From a bacterium (GTDB lineage Bacteria; Gemmatimonadota; Gemmatimonadetes; Gemmatimonadales; Gemmatimonadaceae): a stretch of 64,000 bases of DNA. Shown here piece by piece: positions 35,029 to 44,111 of this stretch (the first letter of the stretch is position 1; each line of letters starts with the position of its first letter). The stretch is from the NCBI GenBank assembly GCA_021813725.1, contig JAKAJN010000002.1, forward strand, positions 1-64,000. The letters are read 5' to 3'. Both the position numbers and the translations under genes were made by a program. The notes under the pieces are model-generated. The model saw only the letters and a program-made list of their open reading frames with translations. It was not told the origin of the DNA and searched no databases.

Positions 35029-36303
35029 CTAGGACGTCGCGTTCACGTCGGTCTTGCTGTATGACTCCATGTCGAGTCCCAGCATGACTGTCAACAGCAC
35101 CACCACTGCCGCGGTGAAGAACGGTACGCGCTGGCCGAGGTGGTCGTACGCCCAGCCGAAGTAGAGGGGCCCGGCCACGCGCGCAATGCCGCCGAAGGTC
35201 TGCTGCACCCCCATGTACAGTCCGCGCTCGTGCGACGCCACGACACGGCTCAGCAGCCCGGTGACGCACGGGAAAGTGAACGCCGTGCCAAGCGGCACCA
35301 GCGCGACCGCGATGGCCAGCACCGGAATGTTGGGGGCCAGCGGCATGCCGCCGAGCCCGAACGCAAGGAGCACCATGCCAAGGCGGGAGAGCCGCGCCTC
35401 GCCGAAACGATCCACCATCTTGCCAAGGATCAGCGCGCGGGTGATCACCGAGATGATGCCGATGTACGTGAAGAAGAAGCCGATGGTCGCCGCCGTGACC
35501 CCGAACCGCCACGACAGGAACAGGGCGAGCGTGGTGGACATCGCCTGGAACGAGCCCATCGTGATGGCATAGATCCAGATCAGGCGCGACGACGGCTCGC
35601 CGCTGTGCGATACGACGCGCCGAATGGCGTCGCCCGACGTGCGCACCACCTTCCCGGCCGCCTTCGCCGCCGCCGCGTCGTGCGACTCGCTGAGGTAATG
35701 GTAGGCGAACAGCATCGTGATGCACGACATCAGTGCGGCGGCGAGTCCGGGGCCACTCTTGCCGAGAAAGTGCATCGCGCCCCCGCCGATCACCGGACCG
35801 AGCGCGACGCCGGCATTCGTGGCGGCAGAGAGCCAACCCAGCGCCTTGGCGCGATCCTCCGGGCGCGTGGAGTCGGCCACGTACGCCTGGATCACGCCCA
35901 CCGTGCCGCCCCCCGCGCCCTGCACGATGCGGCTCAGGAAGAGCCAGTCGAGTGTCGGGGCAAACGCGAACACGAGATACGCGAGGGCCGAGCCGCCGAG
36001 TCCGATCATCATCGCCGGCCGCCGGCCGAACCGGTCCGACACACGCCCCCACTGCGGCGCGCTCATCAGCTGCACCACCGCGTACGTCGCGATAAGCAGT
36101 GACACCGCCGCCCCTTCGCCGCCCATGCCGATCGCGGCCAGCGCGCGTCCCGTGATGCCGGACTGGTGCATGTCCTTGGCGTAGAAGGGGAGCAGCGGGA
36201 CGACCATCAGGATCCCCACCATGTCCATGAAGGCGGTGATCATGAGCACGACGAGTCGTCCGCGTGCGTGGGCGTCGGCTGGTGCGGTAATCGGAGCGGA
36301 CAT
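35029..36303 (-). CDS. MFS transporter (TetA/drug:H+ antiporter-like)
   Basis: A 424-residue, twelve-helix major facilitator. The TetA-like motif A appears as GRVSDRFGRRPAMMIGLGG after helix 2, RIVQGAGGGTVGVIQAYVADSTRPEDRAKALGW gives motif B and the helix 5 antiporter region, and GKMVDRFGEARLSRLGM is the second-half motif A. It exports a small molecule by proton exchange; a drug or metabolite cannot be named. ATG 36303 is used because everything upstream in frame belongs to the opposite-strand shadow of copD. It starts 2 bp after the CopD stop, so both form one operon. Confidence 0.86.
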   Translation of the reverse strand: MSAPITAPADAHARGRLVVLMITAFMDMVGILMVVPLLPFYAKDMHQSGITGRALAAIGMGGEGAAVSLLIATYAVVQLMSAPQWGRVSDRFGRRPAMMIGLGGSALAYLVFAFAPTLDWLFLSRIVQGAGGGTVGVIQAYVADSTRPEDRAKALGWLSAATNAGVALGPVIGGGAMHFLGKSGPGLAAALMSCITMLFAYHYLSESHDAAAAKAAGKVVRTSGDAIRRVVSHSGEPSSRLIWIYAITMGSFQAMSTTLALFLSWRFGVTAATIGFFFTYIGIISVITRALILGKMVDRFGEARLSRLGMVLLAFGLGGMPLAPNIPVLAIAVALVPLGTAFTFPCVTGLLSRVVASHERGLYMGVQQTFGGIARVAGPLYFGWAYDHLGQRVPFFTAAVVVLLTVMLGLDMESYSKTDVNATS

Positions 36304-36305
36304 GG

Positions 36306-37208
36306 TCACCCGATGGGGGGAGTGCCGGCGAGCACGGCGGTGACGAGCAGCACAAGCGCGGCGAGGAGCGCCTCGCTGAGCAGGCTCCGGTGGACCGCGG
36401 AGGCGTCCACGCTGGTGACGCGCTTCTTGGCGAGCTTGGCATGGCCAGCGCCCAGCGCGCCGGTCGCGAAGACCAGCACGACCTTTGCAACAAACAGGCC
36501 ACTGTAGGTGGAGTTTGCAATTCCCTCGGGTGCCCCCATGCGCAGCCAAGCCGTGGCGAGACCGGTGGCAAACGCCACCGCCGCGCTCACGAGGGCGACT
36601 GGATGAAAGGCGACAACGAGCGACGCCAACAGCGCGCCGGCGTCGCGATGCGCGCGAAGCATGCGGGCGAGCACCGTCAGCACGATCAGCGCGCCAATCC
36701 ACCCTCCCGCCGAGCCGACGTGCAGGACGTCCACGATGACCGAGAGGGAGGGATGGTCGGGGTCGGCCACCGCGTGCCCAAGGAAGGCGGGCGTGACGGC
36801 AATCACCGCGACGCCGGCATCGGCGAGTCGAGACTCGCTAGCCGTGCCAGTGGTACGGAAACCGAGGAACACCAGCGCCGCGGCGAGCCCTTGGACGAGG
36901 AGTGCCACGCCCCACGGTGATCGCAGGAGTGCTAGTAGCGCCGCTGCCGCGGGCTGATCAGGCGCCGCCGCGCCCAGTGCCTGCACTACGGCACGCGGCA
37001 CAAGCAGCAACGCGATCAGCGCCGCCCCGGCGACGGCGACCTGTGCTCCTACCTGCGCCAACGACACGCGGTACGACTCGATGGCGGCCCCGCCGGCGCG
37101 GGGCACGACGATGCGCGCCACCGTCCACCCGCCGAGTGCTCCAAGGATGCCAAGCAGGGCGGCGGCGCGAAGCGCGACGGCAGCGAAACCGCCGGCGCCG
37201 TCAGTCAC
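36306..37208 (-). CDS. CopD-family copper/haem-type membrane protein
   Basis: A 300-residue inner-membrane protein with eight predicted helices. The CopD core is recognised by VDVLHVGSAGGWIGALIVLTVLARM (about 150-175), VAFHPVALVSAAVAFATGLATAW and FVAKVVLVFATGALGAGHAKLA. In Pseudomonas and Bacillus relatives CopD/YcnJ moves copper across the inner membrane. The start taken is GTG 37208. A better-placed ATG at 37239, seven bases after a TAGTTT -10-like element, is out of frame by one base across a run of six C (see findings). It is followed by the MFS gene at a 2-bp gap. Confidence 0.75.
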   Translation of the reverse strand: MTDGAGGFAAVALRAAALLGILGALGGWTVARIVVPRAGGAAIESYRVSLAQVGAQVAVAGAALIALLLVPRAVVQALGAAAPDQPAAAALLALLRSPWGVALLVQGLAAALVFLGFRTTGTASESRLADAGVAVIAVTPAFLGHAVADPDHPSLSVIVDVLHVGSAGGWIGALIVLTVLARMLRAHRDAGALLASLVVAFHPVALVSAAVAFATGLATAWLRMGAPEGIANSTYSGLFVAKVVLVFATGALGAGHAKLAKKRVTSVDASAVHRSLLSEALLAALVLLVTAVLAGTPPIG

Positions 37209-37246
37209 GGCGAGCCGAACCTGAGTGGGGGGAACGCATGGGGCGA

Positions 37247-37252
37247 AAACTA
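37247..37252 (-). promoter_or_regulatory. Putative -10 element for the copD-MFS operon
   Basis: On the minus strand TAGTTT is followed by seven bases and an ATG (37239). This matches the spacing of other likely leaderless starts in the window. That ATG reads into a 12-codon frame whose TGA ends 8 bp inside the copD frame, so it is either a leader peptide or, if one C of the C6 run is spurious, the true copD start. Confidence 0.35.
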
Positions 37253-37311
37253 GCCGTCGCGGTGCGGTGATGCACTGTTCTTCGGGGGTGATGCGTGCGA
37301 CCATTAGTAGG

Positions 37312-38823
37312 ATGACACAGCGCCTCCGTACACGATTCCTGGTTGTCGGTTCCGGCGTCGCGGGTCTGCACACGGCCTGGCGGGCGTCTGCCCACGGCGA
37401 GGTGTACGTGCTGACCAAGCGTACCCTCTTCGACTCCGCGACGGCCTACGCGCAGGGCGGCATCGCGGCGGCGCTCGGCGCCGGCGATTCGCCTGACCTG
37501 CATCGCAAGGACACGCTGGCCGCAGGCGCGGCGCTCTGTGATGCCGCCGCCGTCGAGGTGCTCACGTCGGAGGGGCCAGCGCGCGTGCGCGACCTCGCCA
37601 GCGCCGGCGCGCGCTTCGACACCGATCTGCGCGGGCGGCTCTCGCTCGGCAAGGAGGCCGCGCACTCGCGGCATCGCATTGTCCACGCGCAGGGCGACCA
37701 GACTGGCGCGGAGGTGGCGCGCACGCTGATTCGGCGCGTCAGCGAGACGCCAAACATCCACGTGCTCGAAAGCGCTCGCGTGCTCGACCTCATCGTGCAC
37801 GCCGACCGCTGCTGCGGCGTGCGCGCCAGCGTGATGGGAAATCCAGTCGAGATCATCGCCGACGCCACCGTGCTGGCGGCCGGGGGCTGCGGGCAACTGT
37901 TCCGATACACGACCAACCCGGTGGTTGCCACCGGCGACGGCTACGCGATTGCGCACCGCGCCGGGGTGAAACTGGCCGACATGGAGTTTGTGCAGTTCCA
38001 CCCCACCGCGCTCGATACGCCGGAGAATCCGCTGCAGCTGATCTCCGAGGCGGTGCGTGGTGAAGGGGCGGTGCTGGTCAACGACGCCGGCGTCCGATTC
38101 ATGCCCCAGGTGCATCGGAGTGCGGAGTTGGCCCCCCGCGACGTGGTGGCGCGCGCGATCTTTCGCGAACAACAGGACGGCCACGGCGTCTTCCTCGATG
38201 CGCGGGCAATGAAGGGGAGCTTCGCGAAGCGCTTTCCGGGCATCTTCGCCCTGTGCACGGCGCGCGGCCTTGACCCGCGCCGCGACCGCATTCCGGTAAC
38301 GCCGGCGGCGCACTACATGATGGGAGGCATCGTCACCGACTTGGCCGGCCGCTCGTCGCTCGAGCGCCTCTATGCCTGCGGGGAGGTCTCGTGCACCGGC
38401 GTGCACGGAGCGAACCGCCTCGCTTCCAATTCTCTGCTCGAGGGACTCGTGTTCGCGGAGCGCGTGGCGCGCGACATGGGAACGCGGTCGCATCTGCCGC
38501 GCCTGCCGCGCAAGTCCACGTGGCGAGTTCCCGTGCTGCGCGATCGCGGCGCGGCCCAGGTGGCGGCAGACTCGGTGCGCATGCTGATGTGGGACTACGC
38601 CGGCATCGACCGAACCGCCAAGGGGCTCCGCACCTGCGTGGAACGCCTCGACGACCTGGTCGCGCGCCTCCCCCACGGTGCCACTGAAGAAGCCAACATG
38701 ATCGAGACGGCCCAGTTGATCGCGATGGCGGCGCTCCTGCGGCGCGAGTCGCGCGGCGGGCACTTTCGGCGCGACTTCCCACGCCCGAAGCACAAGTGGC
38801 GCGGGCGCCACATCGAGTTCTGA
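37312..38823 (+). CDS. nadB: L-aspartate oxidase
   Basis: A 503-residue FAD flavoprotein that oxidises L-aspartate to iminoaspartate, first step of de novo NAD synthesis. It has the FAD motif VVGSGVAGLHTAW, the succinate-dehydrogenase-like SATAYAQGGIAAAL, HRIVHAQGDQTGAEVARTL, EFVQFHPTAL, the active-site arginine region in DVVARAI, and HYMMGGIVTDLAGR, then CGEVSCTGVHGANRLASNSLLE. ATG 37312 (MTQRLRTRFL) gives the family start; earlier in-frame codons are atypical. nadA and nadC follow on the same strand after an opposed CopD-like gene. Confidence 0.95.
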   Translation: MTQRLRTRFLVVGSGVAGLHTAWRASAHGEVYVLTKRTLFDSATAYAQGGIAAALGAGDSPDLHRKDTLAAGAALCDAAAVEVLTSEGPARVRDLASAGARFDTDLRGRLSLGKEAAHSRHRIVHAQGDQTGAEVARTLIRRVSETPNIHVLESARVLDLIVHADRCCGVRASVMGNPVEIIADATVLAAGGCGQLFRYTTNPVVATGDGYAIAHRAGVKLADMEFVQFHPTALDTPENPLQLISEAVRGEGAVLVNDAGVRFMPQVHRSAELAPRDVVARAIFREQQDGHGVFLDARAMKGSFAKRFPGIFALCTARGLDPRRDRIPVTPAAHYMMGGIVTDLAGRSSLERLYACGEVSCTGVHGANRLASNSLLEGLVFAERVARDMGTRSHLPRLPRKSTWRVPVLRDRGAAQVAADSVRMLMWDYAGIDRTAKGLRTCVERLDDLVARLPHGATEEANMIETAQLIAMAALLRRESRGGHFRRDFPRPKHKWRGRHIEF

Positions 38824-38836
38824 CGCGCCCGCGCCG

Positions 38837-39835
38837 CTAACGCGGCATCTCGACGTCGTTCAACTCGGCCGAGCCCCGCGGGGCAGTGCGGAACACCTCG
38901 GCGCGCACTTGGTCGGCGCTTGGCGCCGGCGTGTCCACGAGGAGCGTGGAGAGGGCGAGAATCAACGCGATGATTCCAGCCTGGAAGCGCATGGTGTGTG
39001 CCAACCGCGCGCGCTCGCCGGTGCGTGCCTTGCGCTCGGCGTGCCGCCGATGATGCTCGTTGAACGCGAGCAGTATGAAGACGATCCCGAGCTTGCCAAC
39101 CAGCAGGCGACCATACGGCGACCCCTGGATGTCGTCGAATCCAGTCAGGTGCGTGGACGAGCTGAACAGTCCCGTCAGCAGCACGGCGGTGCCGAGCGCT
39201 CCCGACACACGGAAATAACGGTCAATCATTGCACCAAGCGGGTCGGTCCACGGTGATGCGGTATGCGCCTGCAGGCGGCGCTCGGCGAGCACGAGAAAAA
39301 AGAAAGACCCGAGCCACCCGCCCACCCCGACTGCGTGCAGTCCGTCGAAGATCGGGGCGAGCGTGAGCGTGGAAAACGCATCGAAGGGATGTCCCTCGAG
39401 ACCGGCACCCGTCGCCATCGCTGGAAGGCTGAGCAGAACGAGCCACCAGCCGTACGCGCGGTGCTTGCGCACCAGGAGAAAGCCAATCAGGGCAAGCGCG
39501 CCCGCAGCGACCGACGCGGCAAGTCCCACCCCCCATTCCGAGCGCAAGATCAGTGCGGTGAGGCGACTGCGGAGCGGAAAGCGGTCGTCCAGCAGGGAGG
39601 CCACGCCAATCGCCCGAGGGACGGTCAGTCCAAGAAAAACCGCCGCGCTCCACACGCCCCACCCGGTCACGAGCTCGAACATCTGCTCATCGGTGGCGTC
39701 ACGCACCGGGCCGAGGGGGAGCGCCGTCCTGCGCCAGACGAGGAAGTGGAACGCAATGGCACCCACCAGCACGACGATCGCCGTGAAGTAGAGCACGCCG
39801 ACCAGCGTGGAGCCCATCGCGACGAGAATCTGCAC
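38837..39835 (-). CDS. Second CopD-like membrane protein
   Basis: A 332-residue inner-membrane protein with about eight helices and a short soluble C-terminus. The conserved CopD block is LAPIFDGLHAVGVGGWLGSFFFLVLAERRL, then YFRVSGALGTAVLLTGLFSSS and GRLLVGKLGIVFILLAFNEHHRRH. It shares family but little identity with the CopD protein at 36306-37208. The start is GTG 39835; ATG 39817 in frame is possible. Its stop is 13 bp from the nadB stop and it diverges from nadA. A respiratory or copper-handling role is inferred from family only. Confidence 0.68.
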   Translation of the reverse strand: MQILVAMGSTLVGVLYFTAIVVLVGAIAFHFLVWRRTALPLGPVRDATDEQMFELVTGWGVWSAAVFLGLTVPRAIGVASLLDDRFPLRSRLTALILRSEWGVGLAASVAAGALALIGFLLVRKHRAYGWWLVLLSLPAMATGAGLEGHPFDAFSTLTLAPIFDGLHAVGVGGWLGSFFFLVLAERRLQAHTASPWTDPLGAMIDRYFRVSGALGTAVLLTGLFSSSTHLTGFDDIQGSPYGRLLVGKLGIVFILLAFNEHHRRHAERKARTGERARLAHTMRFQAGIIALILALSTLLVDTPAPSADQVRAEVFRTAPRGSAELNDVEMPR

Positions 39836-39903
39836 AGATGGATGATCGCGGATCGCCTCGGCCCGCGCCAGCGTCCCGCCTCGCCGCGGCGCGGAGCCCC
39901 GGC

Positions 39904-39909
39904 TAGCTT
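39904..39909 (+). promoter_or_regulatory. Putative -10 element for leaderless nadA mRNA
   Basis: TAGCTT is followed by seven bases (ACCCGTC) and the nadA ATG, with no Shine-Dalgarno. This places the transcription start at the initiation codon. Confidence 0.45.
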
Positions 39910-39916
39910 ACCCGTC

Positions 39917-40933
39917 ATGCCGACCGACCTGTCCGAAACCGCGGCGACCGCCGCGCTGGCGGAGGAAATTCACGCGCTCGCCCGCCAGCGCCGCGCCGTC
40001 ATTCTGGCCCACAACTATGAGCGCCCGGAGGTGCAGGATCTCGCCGATTACGTCGGCGATTCCCTCGGCTTGTCACGCGAAGCCGCCCGCACCGACGCCG
40101 ACGTCATCGTCTTCTGCGGCGTCCACTTCATGGCCGAGACGGCTGCCATCCTGTCGCCAGCCAAGACGGTCCTCCTGCCCGATCTCGCCGCCGGGTGCTC
40201 GCTCGCCGCGACCATTGATGCGGCGCAGCTGCGCGCATGGAAGGCCGAGCACCCGGGTGCGGTCGTCGTGTCGTACGTCAACACGACCGCGGAGGTGAAG
40301 GCCGAGACCGACTACTGCTGCACATCGGGCAACGCGGTGGACGTCGTGAATGCCATTCCGTCGGACCGCGAGATCCTCTTCCTCCCCGACATGTTCCTCG
40401 GCGCGCACGTGCGCCGCATCACCGGGCGCGAGAATATCCACGTCTGGATGGGCGAATGCCACGTGCACGCCGGCATTGATCCCGAGAACATCCGGCTGCA
40501 GCGCGCGCTGCACCCTGGCGCGGAATTCCTGATTCACCCCGAGTGTGGATGCGCCACGAGCGTCGTGGAGGCGGTGTCAGCGGGCGACGTGGATCCGCAG
40601 GGCGTGCACATCCTCTCGACCGAAGGAATGATCAAGCGTCCCGGTGAGAGTCCGGCCGACGCCTTCATCGTCGCGACCGAAGTAGGAATCCTGCACCGCC
40701 TGCGGCGCGCCTACCCGGGCAAGCAGTTCTTCGCCGCCAACGAGCGCGCGTCGTGTGCCTACATGAAAGTGACGACGCTCCCCAAGGTACGGGATGCGTT
40801 GCGGCACCTGCAGCATCGCATCACGGTGCCAGCGGAGATCGCCGACCGGGCGCGGCTGGCCATCGAACGCATGGTCGCCATCGGCGGTGGGACGCCGCAA
40901 CCGACCGCCGAGGGCGTGGATCCGGGCGAATGA
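39917..40933 (+). CDS. nadA: Quinolinate synthase
   Basis: A 338-residue [4Fe-4S] enzyme that condenses iminoaspartate with dihydroxyacetone phosphate to quinolinate. Motifs: VILAHNYERPEVQDLADYVGDSLGLS, FCGVHFMAETAAIL, VSYVNTTAEVKAETD and DMFLGAHVRRITG. The three cluster cysteines are Cys94 (AAGCSLA), Cys181 (MGECHVHAGI) and Cys280 (ERASCAYMK). ATG 39917 is strongly preferred; the open frame upstream runs through the divergent promoter and the opposed gene. It overlaps nadC by 4 bp (ATGA). Confidence 0.96.
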   Translation: MPTDLSETAATAALAEEIHALARQRRAVILAHNYERPEVQDLADYVGDSLGLSREAARTDADVIVFCGVHFMAETAAILSPAKTVLLPDLAAGCSLAATIDAAQLRAWKAEHPGAVVVSYVNTTAEVKAETDYCCTSGNAVDVVNAIPSDREILFLPDMFLGAHVRRITGRENIHVWMGECHVHAGIDPENIRLQRALHPGAEFLIHPECGCATSVVEAVSAGDVDPQGVHILSTEGMIKRPGESPADAFIVATEVGILHRLRRAYPGKQFFAANERASCAYMKVTTLPKVRDALRHLQHRITVPAEIADRARLAIERMVAIGGGTPQPTAEGVDPGE

Positions 40934-41844
40934 CGCCGAATCACGTGCCGCCGCGGCGGATCACCGCCATGGACGCGCCGGCCTTTGCGGCGGGCGAGCC
41001 CGACTACCCGTTGACCGAGGCGCAGACGGCGCGGCTGGTGAAGCAGGCGCTCGACGAGGATCAGGCCGGCGACGACATTACGACGCTCGCGACCGTCATT
41101 CCCACGCGCCGCGCGCGCGCCGCGCTCGTGGCGCGCCAGGCGGGCTCCGTCTGCGGGGTGCCGCTGGCGCTCGCGGCCTTCTGCCAGTGTGATGACAAGA
41201 TCGAGATCCGCGTGGATGCCGAGGACGGGCACCGCGTGGCGGCGGGCGCGACCGTGCTCTTCCTCAACGGTCATGCGCGCGGACTGTTGGCGGCGGAGCG
41301 TACCGCGCTGAATTTCCTGCAGCGACTCTCCGGCGTGGCGACGCTGACCGCGCAGTACGTGGACCTGGTGCGAGGTACACGCGCGCGCATCGTCGACACG
41401 CGCAAGACGACGCCTGGCTGGCGACGCCTGGAGAAGTACGCCGTGCGCTGCGGCGGCGGCGCCAATCACCGGGAAACCCTTGCCGATGCCGTACTCGTCA
41501 AGGACAACCACCTCGCGGCGCTGGACGGTGACGTTGCCATCGCGGTGCGGCGCGCGCGCGAGCAGACGCTGCCGGGAACCTTTGTCCAGATCGAGTGCGA
41601 TCACTTGGAGCAGGTGCGCGCGGCCGTCGAGGCGGGCGCCGACGGCGTGCTGCTCGACAACATGGACCTCGCTCGGATGCGCGAGGCGGTGACGATCGCC
41701 GCCGGACGCGTCCTTACCGAGGCGTCCGGCGGGGTGACGCTCGAGACGGTACGCGCGATCGCCGAGACAGGCGTGGATCGAATTTCCGTCGGCGCGCTCA
41801 CGCATTCGGCGCCGGCAATGAATCTAGCGCTCGACTTCGAATGA
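40930..41844 (+). CDS. nadC: Nicotinate-nucleotide pyrophosphorylase (carboxylating)
   Basis: A 304-residue quinolinate phosphoribosyltransferase that makes nicotinate mononucleotide from quinolinate and PRPP, completing the nadB-nadA-nadC branch. Recognised by LDEDQAGDDITT, AERTALNFLQRLSGVATLT, the active-site KTTPGWRRLEKYAVRCGGG, NHRETLADAVLVKDNHL and VDRISVGALTHSAPAMNLALDFE. ATG 40930 overlaps the nadA stop; a second ATG 13 codons in (MDAPAFAAG) could be used. It overlaps the next small gene by 4 bp. Confidence 0.96.
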   Translation: MTPNHVPPRRITAMDAPAFAAGEPDYPLTEAQTARLVKQALDEDQAGDDITTLATVIPTRRARAALVARQAGSVCGVPLALAAFCQCDDKIEIRVDAEDGHRVAAGATVLFLNGHARGLLAAERTALNFLQRLSGVATLTAQYVDLVRGTRARIVDTRKTTPGWRRLEKYAVRCGGGANHRETLADAVLVKDNHLAALDGDVAIAVRRAREQTLPGTFVQIECDHLEQVRAAVEAGADGVLLDNMDLARMREAVTIAAGRVLTEASGGVTLETVRAIAETGVDRISVGALTHSAPAMNLALDFE

Positions 41845-41999
41845 CCGAGGCCGACGATGCGGCCGCGGAGCGTACGCCGGTTGGCCGCGCGGAGGACCTG
41901 CCGTGCGATTACTGCGGTGGTGGTCCTCTGGTGTGGCGCAAGTGCAAGCTGATTTGCCTGCAGTGCCGACAGATCAACAAGTCGTGCGCTGACCTCTAG
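41841..41999 (+). CDS. 52-residue zinc-ribbon protein coupled to nadC
   Basis: A short frame that starts with ATG overlapping the nadC stop by 4 bp. After an acidic N-terminus, residues 22-50 hold six cysteines: LPCDYCGGG (CxxC), KCKLICLQC (CxxxCxxC) and a last Cys in NKSCADL. The spacing suggests a single zinc ribbon formed by the first CxxC and one of the later pairs. The family is not recognised. Possible roles are a nucleic-acid or protein-binding adaptor or a metal/iron-sulfur helper for NadA. The next gene is opposed with 2 bp between stops. Confidence 0.65.
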   Translation: MTEADDAAAERTPVGRAEDLPCDYCGGGPLVWRKCKLICLQCRQINKSCADL

Positions 42000-42001
42000 G
42001 A

Positions 42002-44035
42002 TCAGCCGCGGCGTGCGGCGGCGAGTTGTCGCGCAAGCAGCTCCGGGTCCCGCGTCGGCTCGTCACACGTGAATCCTCGGCAGACGTACGCGGTGGCAGC
42101 TCCGGTTGCGGGCTGCTTCCCGTCGGCGAGCGGCAGTCCGGGTGTGGCACCGTCGGCGAGCACTAGGGCCGGCACATACGTGGCCGCGAGTGACCGCTCG
42201 AGGCTGGCGCGGCCCGCCGCATCGTCGGTGCCGCTGAGCACGACGCTGATGTGACCGTCCACTTCGCTGTCAGCCGCGCCGAGCAGATGCCCGAAGGCCA
42301 GCGGCGCCTGCGCCATCAGGTCGGCCAGAGACGCGATGGCACGACGGGCGCGCGCTGCGCCGCGCCCGTCGCCGTCCAGCGCCGCGAGCCGCTGCAGCAG
42401 TTCCACCGCGAGCGCCGTCCCCGAGGGAAGCGCATTGTCGTAGGCGTCGCGGGGACGGGTGATGAGCGGCGGCGCATCCGCCGCCGCGTCGAAGAAGGTG
42501 CCCGCTTCGTCGTCCCAGAAGAACTCCTCGCACGCCGCGGCCAACTCGCGAGCCAGCCGAATCCAGCGCTCGTTGAATGTGAGTTCGTAGAGCGCGAGAA
42601 AGCCAAGCCCGAGCGCCGCGTGGTCCTCGAGAAAACCCGCGACGTGCGCTGCCCCGCCCGCGAACACCCGCTGGGCGCGGCCGTCGCGCACCAGCCGGCT
42701 GGCGCAAAACTCCGCCGCGTGTTCGGCAAGCGCGCGCCATCGCGCATCGCCGAAGACCCGCGCGCACTCCGCCGCACCGCGGAGCATCAGGCCGTTCCAC
42801 GACGCAATGATCTTGTCGTCGCGCGACGGACGAACGCGACTGTTGCGTCGCGCCAGGAGCACGCGCCGGCCGCGCGCCACGGCGGCGCCCAACGCCGCCG
42901 TCTCCATTCCCAACCGGTGCGCGAGCGCCTCGTCCGCATGCGGCCGCCAGAGGATGTTTCGCCCCTCGAAGTTGCCGTCCGCCGTTGCACCCCAGAAGGC
43001 GATGAGCGTCGCGGCGTCATCGCCGAGCGTGCGCTGCAGTTCGTCGAATGTCCAGACGTAGAATGCCCCCTCGTGTCCCTCCGAGTCGGCATCGAGCGAG
43101 GCGTAGAAGCCGCCGTCGGGCGAGGTCATCTCGCGCTCCACCCACACCAGCGTCGCCTCGGTTGCCGCGCGCACGGCGTCATCGTGCGTCGCCTGCCAGA
43201 GGTGGGCGCCAAGCCGCGCAAGCAGGGCATTGTCGTAGAGCATCTTCTCGAAGTGTGGCACCAGCCACATGTCGTCCACGGTGTAGCGATGAAACCCGCC
43301 GCCGAGCTGATCGAACAGTCCACCGCGCACCATGCGATCCCACGAGTGGTGGACTGCCTGAAGCAGGGATGCGCTGCCGGTGCGCGCCCAGCGCCGCAAG
43401 AGGAAATCGAGCGTCATCGTCGGCGGGAACTTGGGGGCGCCGCCAAACCCGCCCTGGCGTTGATCGTACTGTGCTATCGCACCGCGTACCGCGCGATCCA
43501 GCAGTGCCGCGTCAGCGCGCGCCTGTTGCGGGAACGGCGGCTCGTCGTAGATCCGCCGTAACGACGCAGCGCCGCGCACCACCTCATCACGCTGGGTGCG
43601 CCATGCCTCTGCCACACTCGCGAGCACACGCCGAAACGCCGGCAGACCGTGACGATCCTCGGGCGGGAAGTACGTCCCGCCGTAGAACGGCGCTCCATCC
43701 GGCGTGAGAAACACGGTCATCGGCCAGCCGCCGCGACGCGTCAGTGCCTGCACGGCGCGCATGTAGACGGCATCCACGTCGGGTCGCTCCTCGCGGTCCA
43801 CCTTCACATTCACGAATGCGGCATTCATCAACTCGGCCGTTGCCACATCCTCGAACGACTCGTGCGCCATCACGTGGCACCAATGGCAGGCCGCGTAGCC
43901 GACGCTGAGAAGCACCGGCTTGTCTTCCGCGCGCGCCCGCTCGAAGGCTGCGTCGCCCCACGGATGCCAGTCCACCGGATTCTCCATGTGTTGCCGCAGA
44001 TACGGCGATGTCTCGAGCGCGAGGCGATTGGGCAC
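42002..44035 (-). CDS. DUF255 thioredoxin-like/glycosidase-fold protein (YyaL, SSP411 family)
   Basis: A 677-residue cytosolic protein. The N-terminal thioredoxin-like domain (1-170) starts [20 protein letters not shown] and contains the family's redox motif [17 protein letters not shown] (CHWC) and [16 protein letters not shown]. The remaining about 500 residues form an alpha/alpha-toroid resembling N-acylglucosamine 2-epimerases ([23 protein letters not shown]-type segment near residues 240-262). Human SPATA20 and B. subtilis YyaL belong here; the biochemical function is not established. Length is normal. It diverges from the GT39 gene with 76 bp between. Confidence 0.9.
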   Translation of the reverse strand: MPNRLALETSPYLRQHMENPVDWHPWGDAAFERARAEDKPVLLSVGYAACHWCHVMAHESFEDVATAELMNAAFVNVKVDREERPDVDAVYMRAVQALTRRGGWPMTVFLTPDGAPFYGGTYFPPEDRHGLPAFRRVLASVAEAWRTQRDEVVRGAASLRRIYDEPPFPQQARADAALLDRAVRGAIAQYDQRQGGFGGAPKFPPTMTLDFLLRRWARTGSASLLQAVHHSWDRMVRGGLFDQLGGGFHRYTVDDMWLVPHFEKMLYDNALLARLGAHLWQATHDDAVRAATEATLVWVEREMTSPDGGFYASLDADSEGHEGAFYVWTFDELQRTLGDDAATLIAFWGATADGNFEGRNILWRPHADEALAHRLGMETAALGAAVARGRRVLLARRNSRVRPSRDDKIIASWNGLMLRGAAECARVFGDARWRALAEHAAEFCASRLVRDGRAQRVFAGGAAHVAGFLEDHAALGLGFLALYELTFNERWIRLARELAAACEEFFWDDEAGTFFDAAADAPPLITRPRDAYDNALPSGTALAVELLQRLAALDGDGRGAARARRAIASLADLMAQAPLAFGHLLGAADSEVDGHISVVLSGTDDAAGRASLERSLAATYVPALVLADGATPGLPLADGKQPATGAATAYVCRGFTCDEPTRDPELLARQLAAARRG

Positions 44036-44111
44036 GGGAGCGTTGGGGGCAGAGGGGCGTGCCGGACCGTAGATTCCTCAAGCTAACGGCTTCGCCGCGA
44101 ACCAACCCCCG

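Noticed and set aside
38837-39835. Urate hydroxylase-type (PuuD) membrane protein
   Set aside because: The conserved block around GLHAVGVGGWLG fits CopD better and there is no C-terminal cytochrome c motif (CxxCH).
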